Positions 40,888-49,331 of a stretch of 64,000 nucleotides of DNA are shown here, piece by piece (the stretch's first letter is position 1; each line of letters starts with the position of its first letter). Origin of the DNA: VRUE01 sp963844395 (GTDB taxonomy: Bacteria > Actinomycetota > Thermoleophilia > Solirubrobacterales > 70-9); NCBI GenBank assembly GCA_963844395.1, contig CAWJNX010000002.1, positions 806,001-870,000 of the forward strand, given 5' to 3'. The position numbers were made by a program, and so were the translations under genes. Under the pieces are notes generated by a model, which searched no databases, was not told the DNA's origin, and was given only the letters and a program-made list of their open reading frames with translations.

Positions 40888-42518
40888 TATTCGAGCTGGA
40901 AGCTCGTCAGGTCGCCGGAGAAGGTCGGGTTCCAAATCACCTCGTCGAACTTGACGTCATCGGAGACGAATAGCGACAGCGTCCGGTTGCCGAAGGGCGC
41001 CAACGGAGCCAGCTGCATGAATTCCCGGTCGAGTTTGGCGTATTCCTCTTCAACGCTGGGGTCGAGTTGCTTGGCGCCCAGCTCTTCGATCTTCCGATTG
41101 AGGCTCGGGACGTCGAGCTGAGCGGGGTTGGTGTTGTTGGTGGGCGCGATGCTTTCGCCTGAAAGCATCGGCTCGACGAAGTCGTTCGGATGGGGATAGT
41201 CCTCGAACCAGTTGAGCCAACCGGTGTCGAGATCCGGCGTGGACGTGTTGCCGATCACCGAGAAGAAATTGTCCCCGAGGACCTTGAGCTCGGCGTCGAA
41301 GCCGAGCTGCTCGAGCACGTCCTGGTAGTAGGCGCCGGCATCGTCGTTGGGGCTGAGGCTGTCGGTCCAGACCGTCACCTGGGTGTCGGACGGGTTGGCT
41401 TCGCGGATCATCGCTTCGGCTTTCGCCATGTCGTGCGGGTAGAGCACGAATTTCTCATAGCCAGGCATCCCCGGAGGCAGGATCTGCTGGCTGGCATCGA
41501 GCTGGCCGGCGAAGATGCGTTCGAGCGCCGCCGGATCGATCGCGTAGTTGATCGCCTGCCGCACCTTGACGTCGTCGAACGGCGGCCGGGTCGTGTTCAT
41601 CCAATAGAAGTAGGTGTTGATCGCGGGCACCTCGCGGTACTGCGTGTCCTCGAATTTGGCTTCGACCTGGCTGACCCGATCCGGCGGGAGGGGGTCGAAC
41701 ATCCAGTCTTTCTCGCCGCGTTCGACTTCGTTCACCTGGGTCAACTGGTTGCGGACGATGTTAACCTCGATCCGGTCAACGTGGCCGCCGGGGAGGTCGG
41801 GCAGGATGTCGGCGTTGTTGCCGTCCCACTGCGGATTGCGCTCGAAGACGATGTTGCGACCGGGGTTCGACTCGACGATCTCGTAGGGGCCGGTGGCCGG
41901 CGGCGGGTTGGGGGTCTGGTCTTTTGCCGGGGTGTCCGGCGGAACGAGGGCGGTGAAAGGCATCGCCAACTCGTTGACGAACGTGCCGCTGGGCGAGCTG
42001 AGATCGATCGTGATGTCGCCGCTGGCGTCGTCGACCTCGATGCCGGCGATGTTGCCGGCCTTGCCTTCGAAAAAGTCTTCCGCGCCGACGATATCGGCGA
42101 AGAAGGGAGAGGCGCCGGATTCGATCTCGAACAGCCGTTCCACGCTCGCTTTGAAGTGGGAGGCTTTGACCGGCCGGCCGTCGGAGTATTTCAGCCCGTC
42201 GCGGAGGGTCAGCTCATAGGTTTTTCCGCCATTGCTCTGCGTGGGCAGATCCTCGGCCAGTCCGGGGATCACCTCGCTGCCGGCCGCCCCTTCGGCATGG
42301 GCGTAGGTGAGGAGCGGTATGTAGGTGTTGTAGAGCGAGGTCCAGCCTTCCGCCGTGTAGGAGAGCTGCGGGTCGAGTTCGGGGAAGGCCGCGAAGCTGA
42401 CCTCCAGGGCACCGCCTTTCGCGCCGCCGGTTGCCTCGTCGTCACCGCAGGCGGCGAGACCGATCGAAAGGGCCGCCACCGCGCTAAGTCCCCCAAGGAT
42501 TGCCATTGCCTTCCTCAA
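40887..42518 (-). CDS. Oligopeptide-type solute-binding lipoprotein
   Basis: About 543 residues. TTG 42518 is chosen over ATG 42506 because it has GGAGG upstream and includes the basic n-region (MRKA) of the signal peptide. The lipobox is LAACGDD. Family-5 extracellular binding protein: YELTLRDGLKYSDGRPVKAS, a central INYAIDPAALERI motif and LNWFEDYPHPNDFVEPML. First gene of a complete ABC importer; the ligand may be a peptide or another small solute. Confidence 0.93.
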   Translation of the reverse strand: MRKAMAILGGLSAVAALSIGLAACGDDEATGGAKGGALEVSFAAFPELDPQLSYTAEGWTSLYNTYIPLLTYAHAEGAAGSEVIPGLAEDLPTQSNGGKTYELTLRDGLKYSDGRPVKASHFKASVERLFEIESGASPFFADIVGAEDFFEGKAGNIAGIEVDDASGDITIDLSSPSGTFVNELAMPFTALVPPDTPAKDQTPNPPPATGPYEIVESNPGRNIVFERNPQWDGNNADILPDLPGGHVDRIEVNIVRNQLTQVNEVERGEKDWMFDPLPPDRVSQVEAKFEDTQYREVPAINTYFYWMNTTRPPFDDVKVRQAINYAIDPAALERIFAGQLDASQQILPPGMPGYEKFVLYPHDMAKAEAMIREANPSDTQVTVWTDSLSPNDDAGAYYQDVLEQLGFDAELKVLGDNFFSVIGNTSTPDLDTGWLNWFEDYPHPNDFVEPMLSGESIAPTNNTNPAQLDVPSLNRKIEELGAKQLDPSVEEEYAKLDREFMQLAPLAPFGNRTLSLFVSDDVKFDEVIWNPTFSGDLTSFQLE

Positions 42519-42585
42519 CTCGCGCCTCCTCCGTCGGGACTGGAATGGGGGCTGCTCGCAGCGATTTACAAGCGCGAGCACTCGC

Positions 42586-43858
42586 CTAACCCCCGGGAAT
42601 TAACTCCACCATAATCTCGCTGTCGGCGTCAAGGTCTTGCGGACGGTTCGGCAGCCCCTCATCGGCCCAGCTCCTACCCAGCAGCGGCGCCGCGATTGCG
42701 GCGATTGCGATGACGCCGATTCCCGCCATCAGGAACGTCGCGCGCGTCCCCACGGTGGCCGCGATCACTCCTCCGAGCAGGAAGCCGATCCCCGGCATCG
42801 CGGCGCCGATCGACTCGAGCACGCTCATCACCCGCGCCTGCATAGCCGCGGTCGTCTGGTCCTGCACGGCGCTGACGAAGGCGACCCACTGCACACCATT
42901 ACCGGCTCCGCCGAGGGCGGCGGCCGCGCAAGCGAGGGCCAGGGTCGGGGCCGCTGCCATGCACAGATATCCGGCGCCGACCGCCAGCGTGCTGAAGAAG
43001 AGGAGCGCCGGCAGCGGCGCCCGCCGCAGGGTGGCGAAGACGATGCTTCCGGCCACCATGCCGCCCCCCAGCTGCCGAGCAGCAGGCCGTAGCCGCTGTC
43101 GCCGGCGCCCAGCGTCTGCTTGGCGTAGATCACCTCGACCGGGATCACAGCGGCGAAGAAGACGAAGGCGCCCGCCTCCGCGGTGAGCAGACGGCGCAGC
43201 GTGGCGTGGCCGCGGATGTAGCCAAGGCCGGCCCGCAGGCGCTCTCGCAGTCGGCCTGGCTCCACCGCTGCCTGTGGAAGCGGGCCACCGCTGAACAGGA
43301 TCCAGGCGATCGCATAAAAGGAGACGGCGTCCAGCAGCAGGGCGGACTGCACGCCGAAAGCGGCGACGGTTGCGCCAGCGATCGCCGGCCCGACGGCCGC
43401 TCCCCCGGTGAAGGCGATGTTGAGAACTGCGTTGCCGGCGCGCAGCTCCCCCTCTTCTGCAGCATGGCGGCGGCGACGGCGCGGGTCAGGGCCCGTGCCG
43501 TCAAGGCCAGGGTGCCGTCGATGGTGGCCACGGCCACGACCGCCGCCAGGGAGAAGTGATCGGCGAGAAGCGCAAGGGCGCCGAAAGCGGCGGCCTCGCC
43601 GGCGTAGATCGTCGGTAGCACGAAGCGCGGCGGCGGTCGCTCGACCCGTGCGACGAGGATCGGAGTGAGCAGCGCCGGCAGGAAGCCGGTGCCGAGGAAG
43701 AGGACCGCGGTCGCGAGCGCGCTGCCGGTTAGCTCGAAAACGAGCACCGAGAGGGCGACGATTCCCATCCAGTCGCCCAGCTCGTTGACCGCGTAGGAGA
43801 GCGCCAGGCGGCGAAAGGGGGGGCGTCTGAGGGGGTCGATCAGGCCTTGTCTACGCAC
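42586..43858 (-). pseudogene. MFS transporter with two G-tract frameshifts
   Basis: Three reading frames together give one MFS protein of about 420 residues. N part: MRRQGLIDPLRRPPFRRLAL through ALTRAVAAAMLQKRG. Middle: ELRAGNAVLNIAFTGGAAVG through DSGYGLLLGSWG. C part: GGMVAGSIVFATLRR to the stop. The breaks fall at a G5 run (43448-43452) and a G6 run (43064-43069); one extra G in each restores the frame. This is the MFS/enterobactin-exporter-like layout with 12 TM helices. Either two homopolymer errors or a recently inactivated or phase-variable gene. Confidence 0.8.
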
Positions 43859-44311
43859 GAGTCGCCTTCTCTACTACTGCATTTCTGCACAACTTTTGCT
43901 GCAGATGCACAAGTTTCCGCCAAGCTGTGCTACAAGTTGTTCACGCAACGCACGAGTTTCAGATCGCAATTAGCCATCTGAGGGCTTCAGTCAACCAGGA
44001 AGGGGCTAGGCATGGGCTTCCGTCGATAAGACTTAGATAGATAGAAAAAGCGAACGCTACTTGTAGTTCGCTTTATGCAGGCGAAGGACGTCCCTAGGGC
44101 GTCCTTTGTGCTTTTTGGGGCCAAATTCTTGTCCTTCGCCGCATTGCAAGGTCTTGGCCACTCGGCCAGGGTGGCTTGCCGCGACCGTGACGAGGGTCTA
44201 CCGTCCACGCTTGAAAGCAGCACTCGCCGCAAGGGTCCAGTCGCCCAGGCGCAGGGAGACCCGTGGCATGCACGAATCTCACTTGCACCGGCCGATGGAC
44301 CGGCCGCAGTC
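43859..44311. other. Divergent intergenic region, 453 bp, no protein gene
   Basis: Between the MFS gene (-) and the HD-GYP gene (+). It is AT-richer than its surroundings. TGCACAACTTTTG and TGCACAAGTTTCC near 43877-43917 look like paired sites. Two hairpins on the + strand follow at 44047-44074 and 44084-44106. The 44130-44300 part has several short stems (GGCCACTCGGCC), but I recognise no riboswitch. Confidence 0.5.
44047..44107 (+). terminator. Two consecutive terminator-like hairpins
   Basis: AAAGCGAAC (44047-44055)/GTTCGCTTT (44066-44074) with inner CTAC/GTAG; then AAGGACG (44084-44090)/CGTCCTT (44100-44106) around CCCTAGGG, followed by TGTGCTTTTTGG. Terminators are not expected between divergent genes, so they may end a short untranslated transcript. 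Confidence 0.45.
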
Positions 44312-45715
44312 ATGCAAACCAAGCGCCCGACACCGCTGATAATCGGCCTCGAGCTGGCGCTCCTCGGCGCAGTGGCGGTCGCTGCGGTGCTCCGATCCGA
44401 CAGCGCTGACTGGGACCCGGCGCTATTCGCGATCCTGCTCGGCTTTTCGATTTTCAGCGATCTGACGGCGATCGAGACCGAAAAGCACCTCAAGATCTCG
44501 GGCAGCTTCTTGGCCTTGGTCCTGGCGATGGTCTTCCTCGGCGGCGCCCCGGCTGCCGTGATCGGAGTCGTATCGATCCTGGTCGGCTGGCTGCGCTGGC
44601 GCGACAAGCCCCACGATCTGCTCAACAACCTGGTCACCTACGCGACTTTCCCCCTGCTCTGCGGGATCGCATTCAAAGAGGGCGTCGCCGAGCTCGGGCT
44701 GACCCTCGCCGACCCGCTCTTCTACCTCTGCGTATTCGGGCTATTCCAGCTGGCCCTGGCGATCAACTTCATGATGAGCGCAGGTTATGGCTGCTACGTC
44801 GAGCGGACGTCGGTTGCCAGCAAGCTGCGAGTGCTGCCGCCGGTCCTGCCATCCGAGTTCGCCAGCGCGATGCTCGCCGTCGCCGTCGCCTTCATCTATC
44901 ACCAGATCGGCATCTCCGCGATTGCCCTGTTCGGCGTCGTCCTCGTCACCTTCCAGTACCTGCTCGGCCAGCTGCTGCTCTCCCAGCAGCGGGCCGAGGA
45001 GCTGGAGCACCGCAGCAAGCAGTTGGCCAGCTTCCAGGTCGGGATGTTGAGCGCGCTGCTGCGCACGCTCGACCTGCGGGACCAGATGACCGCCCGCCAC
45101 AGCGCCGCCGTCGCCCGCTACTCGCGGGCGATCGCCCAGCGTGCCGGCTTCTCGCGCCGCGAGGAGGAGCTGGTCCACATCGCGGCCCTGCTGCACGACA
45201 TCGGCAAGTTCATCCTCCCCGACCGGATCCTGAAGGCGAACGTGCCGCTCACCGACGAAGACTGGATGCTGATCCGCCGCCACCCGCAACAGGGCGCGCG
45301 GGTCGTCTCCTCGCTCGACGGCTACGGCCCGGTCGCCGAGATCATCCTCGCCCACCACGAGCGGATCGACGGCAAAGGCTATCCGCGCGGGCTGGAGGGG
45401 GACCAGATCCCGGAGCTGGCCCGGATCATCTCGGTCGCCGACACCTACGACGTGATGACCGCCCGCGACTCCTACCGGACGCCGACCTCGAGCTACGAGG
45501 CTATCCAGGAGCTGCGGCGCGTCGCCGGCAAACAGCTCGACGCCCGCTTCGTCGAGATCTTCGTCGAGCTGTTGGAGGGGAAAGACGTCTCCTTCCGCCA
45601 CGGCGAGGAGGCCGACTTCGAGCGCGAGCTGGCGCTGGAAGCGCGGATCGCCGAGACCGCCAGCCCCGGCATCGAAGCCGGCCGCTTCCAGGTCCCCGGC
45701 GTCACAGTCGGCTGA
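44312..45715 (+). CDS. Membrane-bound HD-GYP-type phosphodiesterase
   Basis: 467 residues from ATG 44312 (MQTKRPTPLIIGLELALLGA). About eight TM segments (1-225) form a sensor-like membrane domain, then a short coiled coil (QQRAEELEHRSKQLASFQVG) and an HD domain: HSAAVARYSRAIAQRAG, LLHDIGKFILPDRIL, HPQQGARVV, ILAHHERIDGKGYPRGLEGDQIP. The HD pair and the HHExxDGxGYP block show an HD-GYP-like c-di-GMP phosphodiesterase. It may lower c-di-GMP sensed by the PilZ synthase at 9972-11900. Confidence 0.9.
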   Translation: MQTKRPTPLIIGLELALLGAVAVAAVLRSDSADWDPALFAILLGFSIFSDLTAIETEKHLKISGSFLALVLAMVFLGGAPAAVIGVVSILVGWLRWRDKPHDLLNNLVTYATFPLLCGIAFKEGVAELGLTLADPLFYLCVFGLFQLALAINFMMSAGYGCYVERTSVASKLRVLPPVLPSEFASAMLAVAVAFIYHQIGISAIALFGVVLVTFQYLLGQLLLSQQRAEELEHRSKQLASFQVGMLSALLRTLDLRDQMTARHSAAVARYSRAIAQRAGFSRREEELVHIAALLHDIGKFILPDRILKANVPLTDEDWMLIRRHPQQGARVVSSLDGYGPVAEIILAHHERIDGKGYPRGLEGDQIPELARIISVADTYDVMTARDSYRTPTSSYEAIQELRRVAGKQLDARFVEIFVELLEGKDVSFRHGEEADFERELALEARIAETASPGIEAGRFQVPGVTVG

Positions 45716-45724
45716 AGGACCCCC

Positions 45725-45773
45725 GCCGACGGGCCGAAAACGACAGTCGGAGTGTCGTTTTCGGCCCGTCGGC
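45725..45773. repeat. 21-bp perfect inverted repeat (family copy 1)
   Basis: GCCGACGGGCCGAAAACGAC+A (45725-45745) and its inverse (45753-45773) flank a 7-nt loop. It lies 10 bp after the HD-GYP stop and 27 bp before the alcohol dehydrogenase ATG. Closely similar to the palindrome at 62586-62634. Could be a terminator. Confidence 0.9.
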
Positions 45774-45799
45774 GGCGGAGAGGGTACGGTTCGCGCGCG

Positions 45800-46834
45800 A
45801 TGCGCGCGGTCACCTTCCAGGCTCCCGGAGAGGTCCGGATCGATGAGAAGCCGGCGCCCGAGCTGGGTGCCGCCGACGAGGCGTTGGTGCGGGTCGAGGC
45901 GAGCGGGATCTGCGGCTCCGACCTCCACATCTACCACGGGCGCTTCCCGGTCGAGGCCGGTTTCACGATCGGCCACGAGTTCGTCGGCACTGTGCTCGAG
46001 GCCGGGGCCGACGTCGAGCGGGTCGCCGTCGGCGACCGGGTGCTCGGTTGCTTCCACACCGCCTGCGCGACTTGCTCAACCTGCCTGCGCGGCGACTACC
46101 ACCGCTGCGAGCGGGGCCGGACCTTCGGCCACGGCTCCAACCTCGGCGACCTGCAGGGCGCCCAGGCCGAGCAGCTGCTCGTTCCGCGCGCCAACCTGAC
46201 CCTGCGGCGCGTGCCCGAGGGGATGTCCGACGAGGTGGCGCTGTTCGCCGGCGACGTGATGGGAACCGGCTACCACGCGATCGCCCACGCCGGCCTGCGA
46301 GCGGGCGACACCGTCGCTGTGCTGGGGCTGGGACCGGTCGGGCTCTGCGCGGTGCAGGCCGCCGCGGCAGCGGGAGCGACGCAGATCTTCGCGGTCGACT
46401 CGGTGGGGCAGCGGCTTGAGATGGCGGCGCGGTTCGGGGCCACCCCGCTGCACCTCGAGGAGGGGGACCCCAAGCGCGCGGTGCGGGCGGCGACGGACGG
46501 CCGCGGCGTCGACGTGGTCGTTGACGCGGTCGGCGATCCCGGCCCGCTGGCAATGGCGGTCAGTCTGTCTCGCGACGCCGGCACGGTCTCGGGGATCGGA
46601 GCCTACGCGGGCAAGGGAGAAGTGCCGATCGGGCTCGCCTGGCTCAAGGGGCTCACCTTGCGGCTCGGGCTCGCCAACGTGATTGCGCACGTCAACAGGG
46701 TCCTGGCGCTGATCGAGTCCGGCAAGCTCGACCCCTCGCCGCTGGTGACGCATCGGATGAAGCTCGACGAGGCGGCGGAGGCATACCGGATCTACGACAA
46801 CCGCGAAGCGCTGAAGATCGTCTTGACGCCGTGA
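45800..46834 (+). CDS. Zinc-dependent alcohol dehydrogenase family protein
   Basis: 344 residues from ATG 45800. Catalytic zinc ligands: GICGSDLHIYHG (Cys) and GHEFVGTVLE (His-Glu). Structural zinc: CFHTACATCSTCLRGDYHRC. The NAD-binding turn is VAVLGLGPVGLCAVQAA with Asp after VFAVDS-type strand (IFAVDSVGQR). This is a medium-chain dehydrogenase, similar to glutathione-independent formaldehyde or threonine/sorbitol dehydrogenases; the substrate is not known. Confidence 0.92.
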   Translation: MRAVTFQAPGEVRIDEKPAPELGAADEALVRVEASGICGSDLHIYHGRFPVEAGFTIGHEFVGTVLEAGADVERVAVGDRVLGCFHTACATCSTCLRGDYHRCERGRTFGHGSNLGDLQGAQAEQLLVPRANLTLRRVPEGMSDEVALFAGDVMGTGYHAIAHAGLRAGDTVAVLGLGPVGLCAVQAAAAAGATQIFAVDSVGQRLEMAARFGATPLHLEEGDPKRAVRAATDGRGVDVVVDAVGDPGPLAMAVSLSRDAGTVSGIGAYAGKGEVPIGLAWLKGLTLRLGLANVIAHVNRVLALIESGKLDPSPLVTHRMKLDEAAEAYRIYDNREALKIVLTP

Positions 46835-46851
46835 ACTGTGAACTGTGCTAG

Positions 46852-46889
46852 TTGACTAGATCATTTAGTTGAGTTACTGTGCTGATACG
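46852..46889 (+). promoter_or_regulatory. Promoter for a leaderless GntR transcript
   Basis: TTGACT (46852-46857), 17-bp spacer, TACTGT (46875-46880). The GTG start at 46889 is 8 bp past the -10, where transcription should begin. TAGTTGA repeats at 46850 and 46866 may be GntR sites. Confidence 0.65.
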
Positions 46890-47671
46890 TGGCACAGCAG
46901 ACCCAAGGCGGGGCGGCGAATCCATTCGCGACTGACCCGGGTGACGAGCTCCCCGTGGGGCTCCAGCTCACCTGGCGGCTGCGGGCTCTGATCGCGACCG
47001 GTCGTCTCGCCTCTGGCGAGCGCCTGCCGAGCTTTCGCCGCCTCGCCGAGTGGGCAGGTGTCAACGTCAACACCGTTCGCGCCGTGTACGCGGGGCTCGA
47101 GGGGGAGGGGTTGGTCGTTACTCGCCAGGGCCAGGGAACCTTCGTCGCGGCGGGGATCGAGGCCGCTCCGCAGCTCGAGGAGATCGCGATCGACGCCCTG
47201 CGCCGCGCCCAGGAGGCCGGGCTGGGACCGCGCGAGTTGGCGATCGTCGCCTCCGCCTGCGCGAGCATGCCGGGGGCGCTCGACGAGCCGACCCCCACTG
47301 TGCCGCGCGAGGACCTTCCGGACCTCGCCGAGCAGAGCGAGGCGATCGAGGTCCGCCAGGAGCTGCGCCGGCAGATCGGCCGGCTCGAGGCCGAGCTGGC
47401 CTCCTACACCCGCGACTTGCCGGGCGACCTGCCGACGGCGCCGCGCCGCGCCGAGGCTCATGTCGCTGGGGTCGAGGAGCTGGAGCAGACCCGCGACACG
47501 CTGATCGCCCAGCTCTCTGAAGCGCAGAAGGCCGCCGAGCTGCGGGCCAGGGAAGAAGCCCGGGCGCGGGTGCGGCGCCAGGGAATGGTCTCCGAGGCCG
47601 ACGAGAGGGGACCGTCTTCCGGCGCCAGCCCCCTCGAGCGGGCGATGAGCTGGTGGCAGCGCAAGTCGTAA
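46889..47671 (+). CDS. GntR-family regulator with C-terminal coiled coil
   Basis: 260 residues from GTG 46889. Winged helix (about 18-85): LTWRLRALIATGRLASGERLPSFRRLAEWAGVNVNTVRAVYAGLEGEGLVVTRQGQGTFV. The C-terminal half lacks a FadR, HutC or aminotransferase domain; it is a long Glu/Arg-rich helical region (EIRQELRRQIGRLEAELAS, EARARVRRQ), probably coiled coil, nearest to the short YtrA-like group. It overlaps the first MlaE permease gene by 19 bp, so it probably controls those genes. Confidence 0.88.
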   Translation: MAQQTQGGAANPFATDPGDELPVGLQLTWRLRALIATGRLASGERLPSFRRLAEWAGVNVNTVRAVYAGLEGEGLVVTRQGQGTFVAAGIEAAPQLEEIAIDALRRAQEAGLGPRELAIVASACASMPGALDEPTPTVPREDLPDLAEQSEAIEVRQELRRQIGRLEAELASYTRDLPGDLPTAPRRAEAHVAGVEELEQTRDTLIAQLSEAQKAAELRAREEARARVRRQGMVSEADERGPSSGASPLERAMSWWQRKS

Positions 47672-48459
47672 CGCGGGCGCTGCTGCCCGCCAAGTCGGGT
47701 TTCGAACAGGTGGGGGAGATGATGATCCTCACCGCGAGGACCCTGGTCTCCGCCGTGCGGCCGCCCTATCCCTACGGGGAGGAGCTGGTCGGCCAGTTCC
47801 TCTTCGTCCTCAAGCTCTCCTGGTTCCCGCTGCTCGTCTCCACCTTCGCCCTCTGCCTGGGCGCGCCGGGGCTGCAGGCGGCGGGGGCGCTGGAGCTGTT
47901 CGGCGCCCTCGACCGGCTCGGCGGCTTCTTCGTGCTGACGGCGATCCGCCAAATCGGCCCGATCGTCACCGCGGTTGTGGTCGGCGGCGTCGCCGGCACG
48001 GCGATCACGGCCGACCTCGGCGCCCGCAAGATCCGCGAGGAGCTCGACGCCCTGCAGGTGCTCGGCGTCAACCCGATCAAGAACCTGGTCGTGCCGCGCT
48101 TCTTGGCGCTGATGATCATCACCGGCCTGCTCGACATCTTCGCCCTGGTCTTCGGCCTGACCGCCGGCATGGCTGCCTCACTCCTCTACGGCGAGCCGCT
48201 CGGTGGCTTCTTCGCGACGCTTTTCGCCAACGCCTCGATCACCGACCTCTGGGGCTCGGTCCTGATGTGCACGCTGTTCGGCGGGATCATCGCCGTCGTC
48301 TGCTGTTACAAGGGGATGACCGCGTCGGGGGGCGCGGCGGGGGTAGGGCGGGCCGTCAACCAGGCGGTCGTCATCTCCTTCATGGGTGTCTTCGCCTTCC
48401 TCTACGTGTTCACGGCGATCCTCCTCGCCACCAACCCGGAGCTGCAGTCGATCCGGTGA
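47653..48459 (+). CDS. MlaE/YrbE-family ABC permease 1
   Basis: 268 residues from GTG 47653, inside the end of the GntR gene. Permease hallmarks: TAIRQIGPIVTAVVVGGVAGTAITADLGARKIREELDALQVLGVNPIKNLVVPR, the MlaE conserved loop contacting the ATPase. Five to six TM helices. In mycobacteria two YrbE genes precede six mce genes; here only the permease pair is present, with no Mce or MlaF ATPase nearby. Confidence 0.92.
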   Translation: MAAQVVTRALLPAKSGFEQVGEMMILTARTLVSAVRPPYPYGEELVGQFLFVLKLSWFPLLVSTFALCLGAPGLQAAGALELFGALDRLGGFFVLTAIRQIGPIVTAVVVGGVAGTAITADLGARKIREELDALQVLGVNPIKNLVVPRFLALMIITGLLDIFALVFGLTAGMAASLLYGEPLGGFFATLFANASITDLWGSVLMCTLFGGIIAVVCCYKGMTASGGAAGVGRAVNQAVVISFMGVFAFLYVFTAILLATNPELQSIR

Positions 48460-49253
48460 CCGGCTGGCTCGACGTCCCGCGCGGCTGGCTCGACGCTTTT
48501 GGCGAGATCGCCCGCTTCGGCTCGCGGGTCGCCGGCCTCGTCTACTCGGGCCGCGTCTTCGGCTTCTTTGGCGAGAGCCTGCGCCAGGCCGGCATCCTGA
48601 TCCTCGGCTCGGCGCTGATCATCTGGGCCTTCGTCTTCATCCTCGGCCTGCAGTGCGGCATCCTCGGCGCCTACTTCTTTCGCTCGCAGGGCGCGCCGGG
48701 CTACGCCGGCTTCTTCACCGCCTGGTGCGATCTGCGCGAGGCGCTGCCCTACGCATTCGGCTACATCCTCTCCGCCAAGGTGGGGACGGGGATCGTCGCC
48801 GAGCTGGGGGCGATGCGGATCTCCGACGAGATCGACGCGCTCGAGGTGATGGGGATCCAACCGATTACGTTCCTCGCCGCCACCCGCCTGCTTGCCGCCT
48901 GGCTGGCGCTGCCGGTCATCTACCTGATCGGGATCGGCGTCATGTACTTCGGCAGCTACATCGCGGTGGTCGAGCAGGTCGCCGACGTCTCCTCGGGCGG
49001 CTACCTATTGATCTTCTGGACGTTTCAGAACCCTCCGGACCTGATCTTCAGCTTGATCAAGGGGATGGCGATGGCGACCGTCATCGTGCTGGTCGGCTGC
49101 TACTACGGCTACACCGCCTCCGGCGGGCCGGTCGGCGTCGGCACCGCGACCGCACAGTCGATGGTGGTCAACATCATTCTCGTCCACATCATCGGCATGC
49201 TCGGCACCGTCGTCTTCTGGGGCGCCAACCCGCGCGCCCCGATCGGCGGCTGA
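48456..49253 (+). CDS. MlaE/YrbE-family ABC permease 2
   Basis: 265 residues from GTG 48456 overlapping the previous TGA. The MlaE loop is AKVGTGIVAELGAMRISDEIDALEVMGIQPITFLAATR. The N-terminus has an extra amphipathic part (WLDVPRGWLDAFGEIARFG). Paired with permease 1 it would form a heterodimer moving lipids or sterols between membranes in an Mce-type complex. Confidence 0.92.
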   Translation: MTGWLDVPRGWLDAFGEIARFGSRVAGLVYSGRVFGFFGESLRQAGILILGSALIIWAFVFILGLQCGILGAYFFRSQGAPGYAGFFTAWCDLREALPYAFGYILSAKVGTGIVAELGAMRISDEIDALEVMGIQPITFLAATRLLAAWLALPVIYLIGIGVMYFGSYIAVVEQVADVSSGGYLLIFWTFQNPPDLIFSLIKGMAMATVIVLVGCYYGYTASGGPVGVGTATAQSMVVNIILVHIIGMLGTVVFWGANPRAPIGG

Positions 49254-49280
49254 GCGACGCCGATCCTAGTAGGGGTGTGT

Positions 49281-49311
49281 GAGGTTGGGGTTCCATAAGG
49301 ACCCTAACCTC
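49281..49311. terminator. Hairpin between convergent genes
   Basis: GAGGTTGGGGT (49281-49291) pairs with ACCCTAACCTC (49301-49311) with one G-U pair and a 9-nt loop, between the second MlaE gene and the convergent GST gene. Confidence 0.6.
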
Positions 49312-49331
49312 ATGCGCGTCGGCCCCTGCAC

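Noticed and set aside
44130..44311. Possible c-di-GMP riboswitch before the HD-GYP gene
   Set aside because: I looked for the GEMM-I core and its tetraloop-receptor pattern and could not find them; only generic stems are present.
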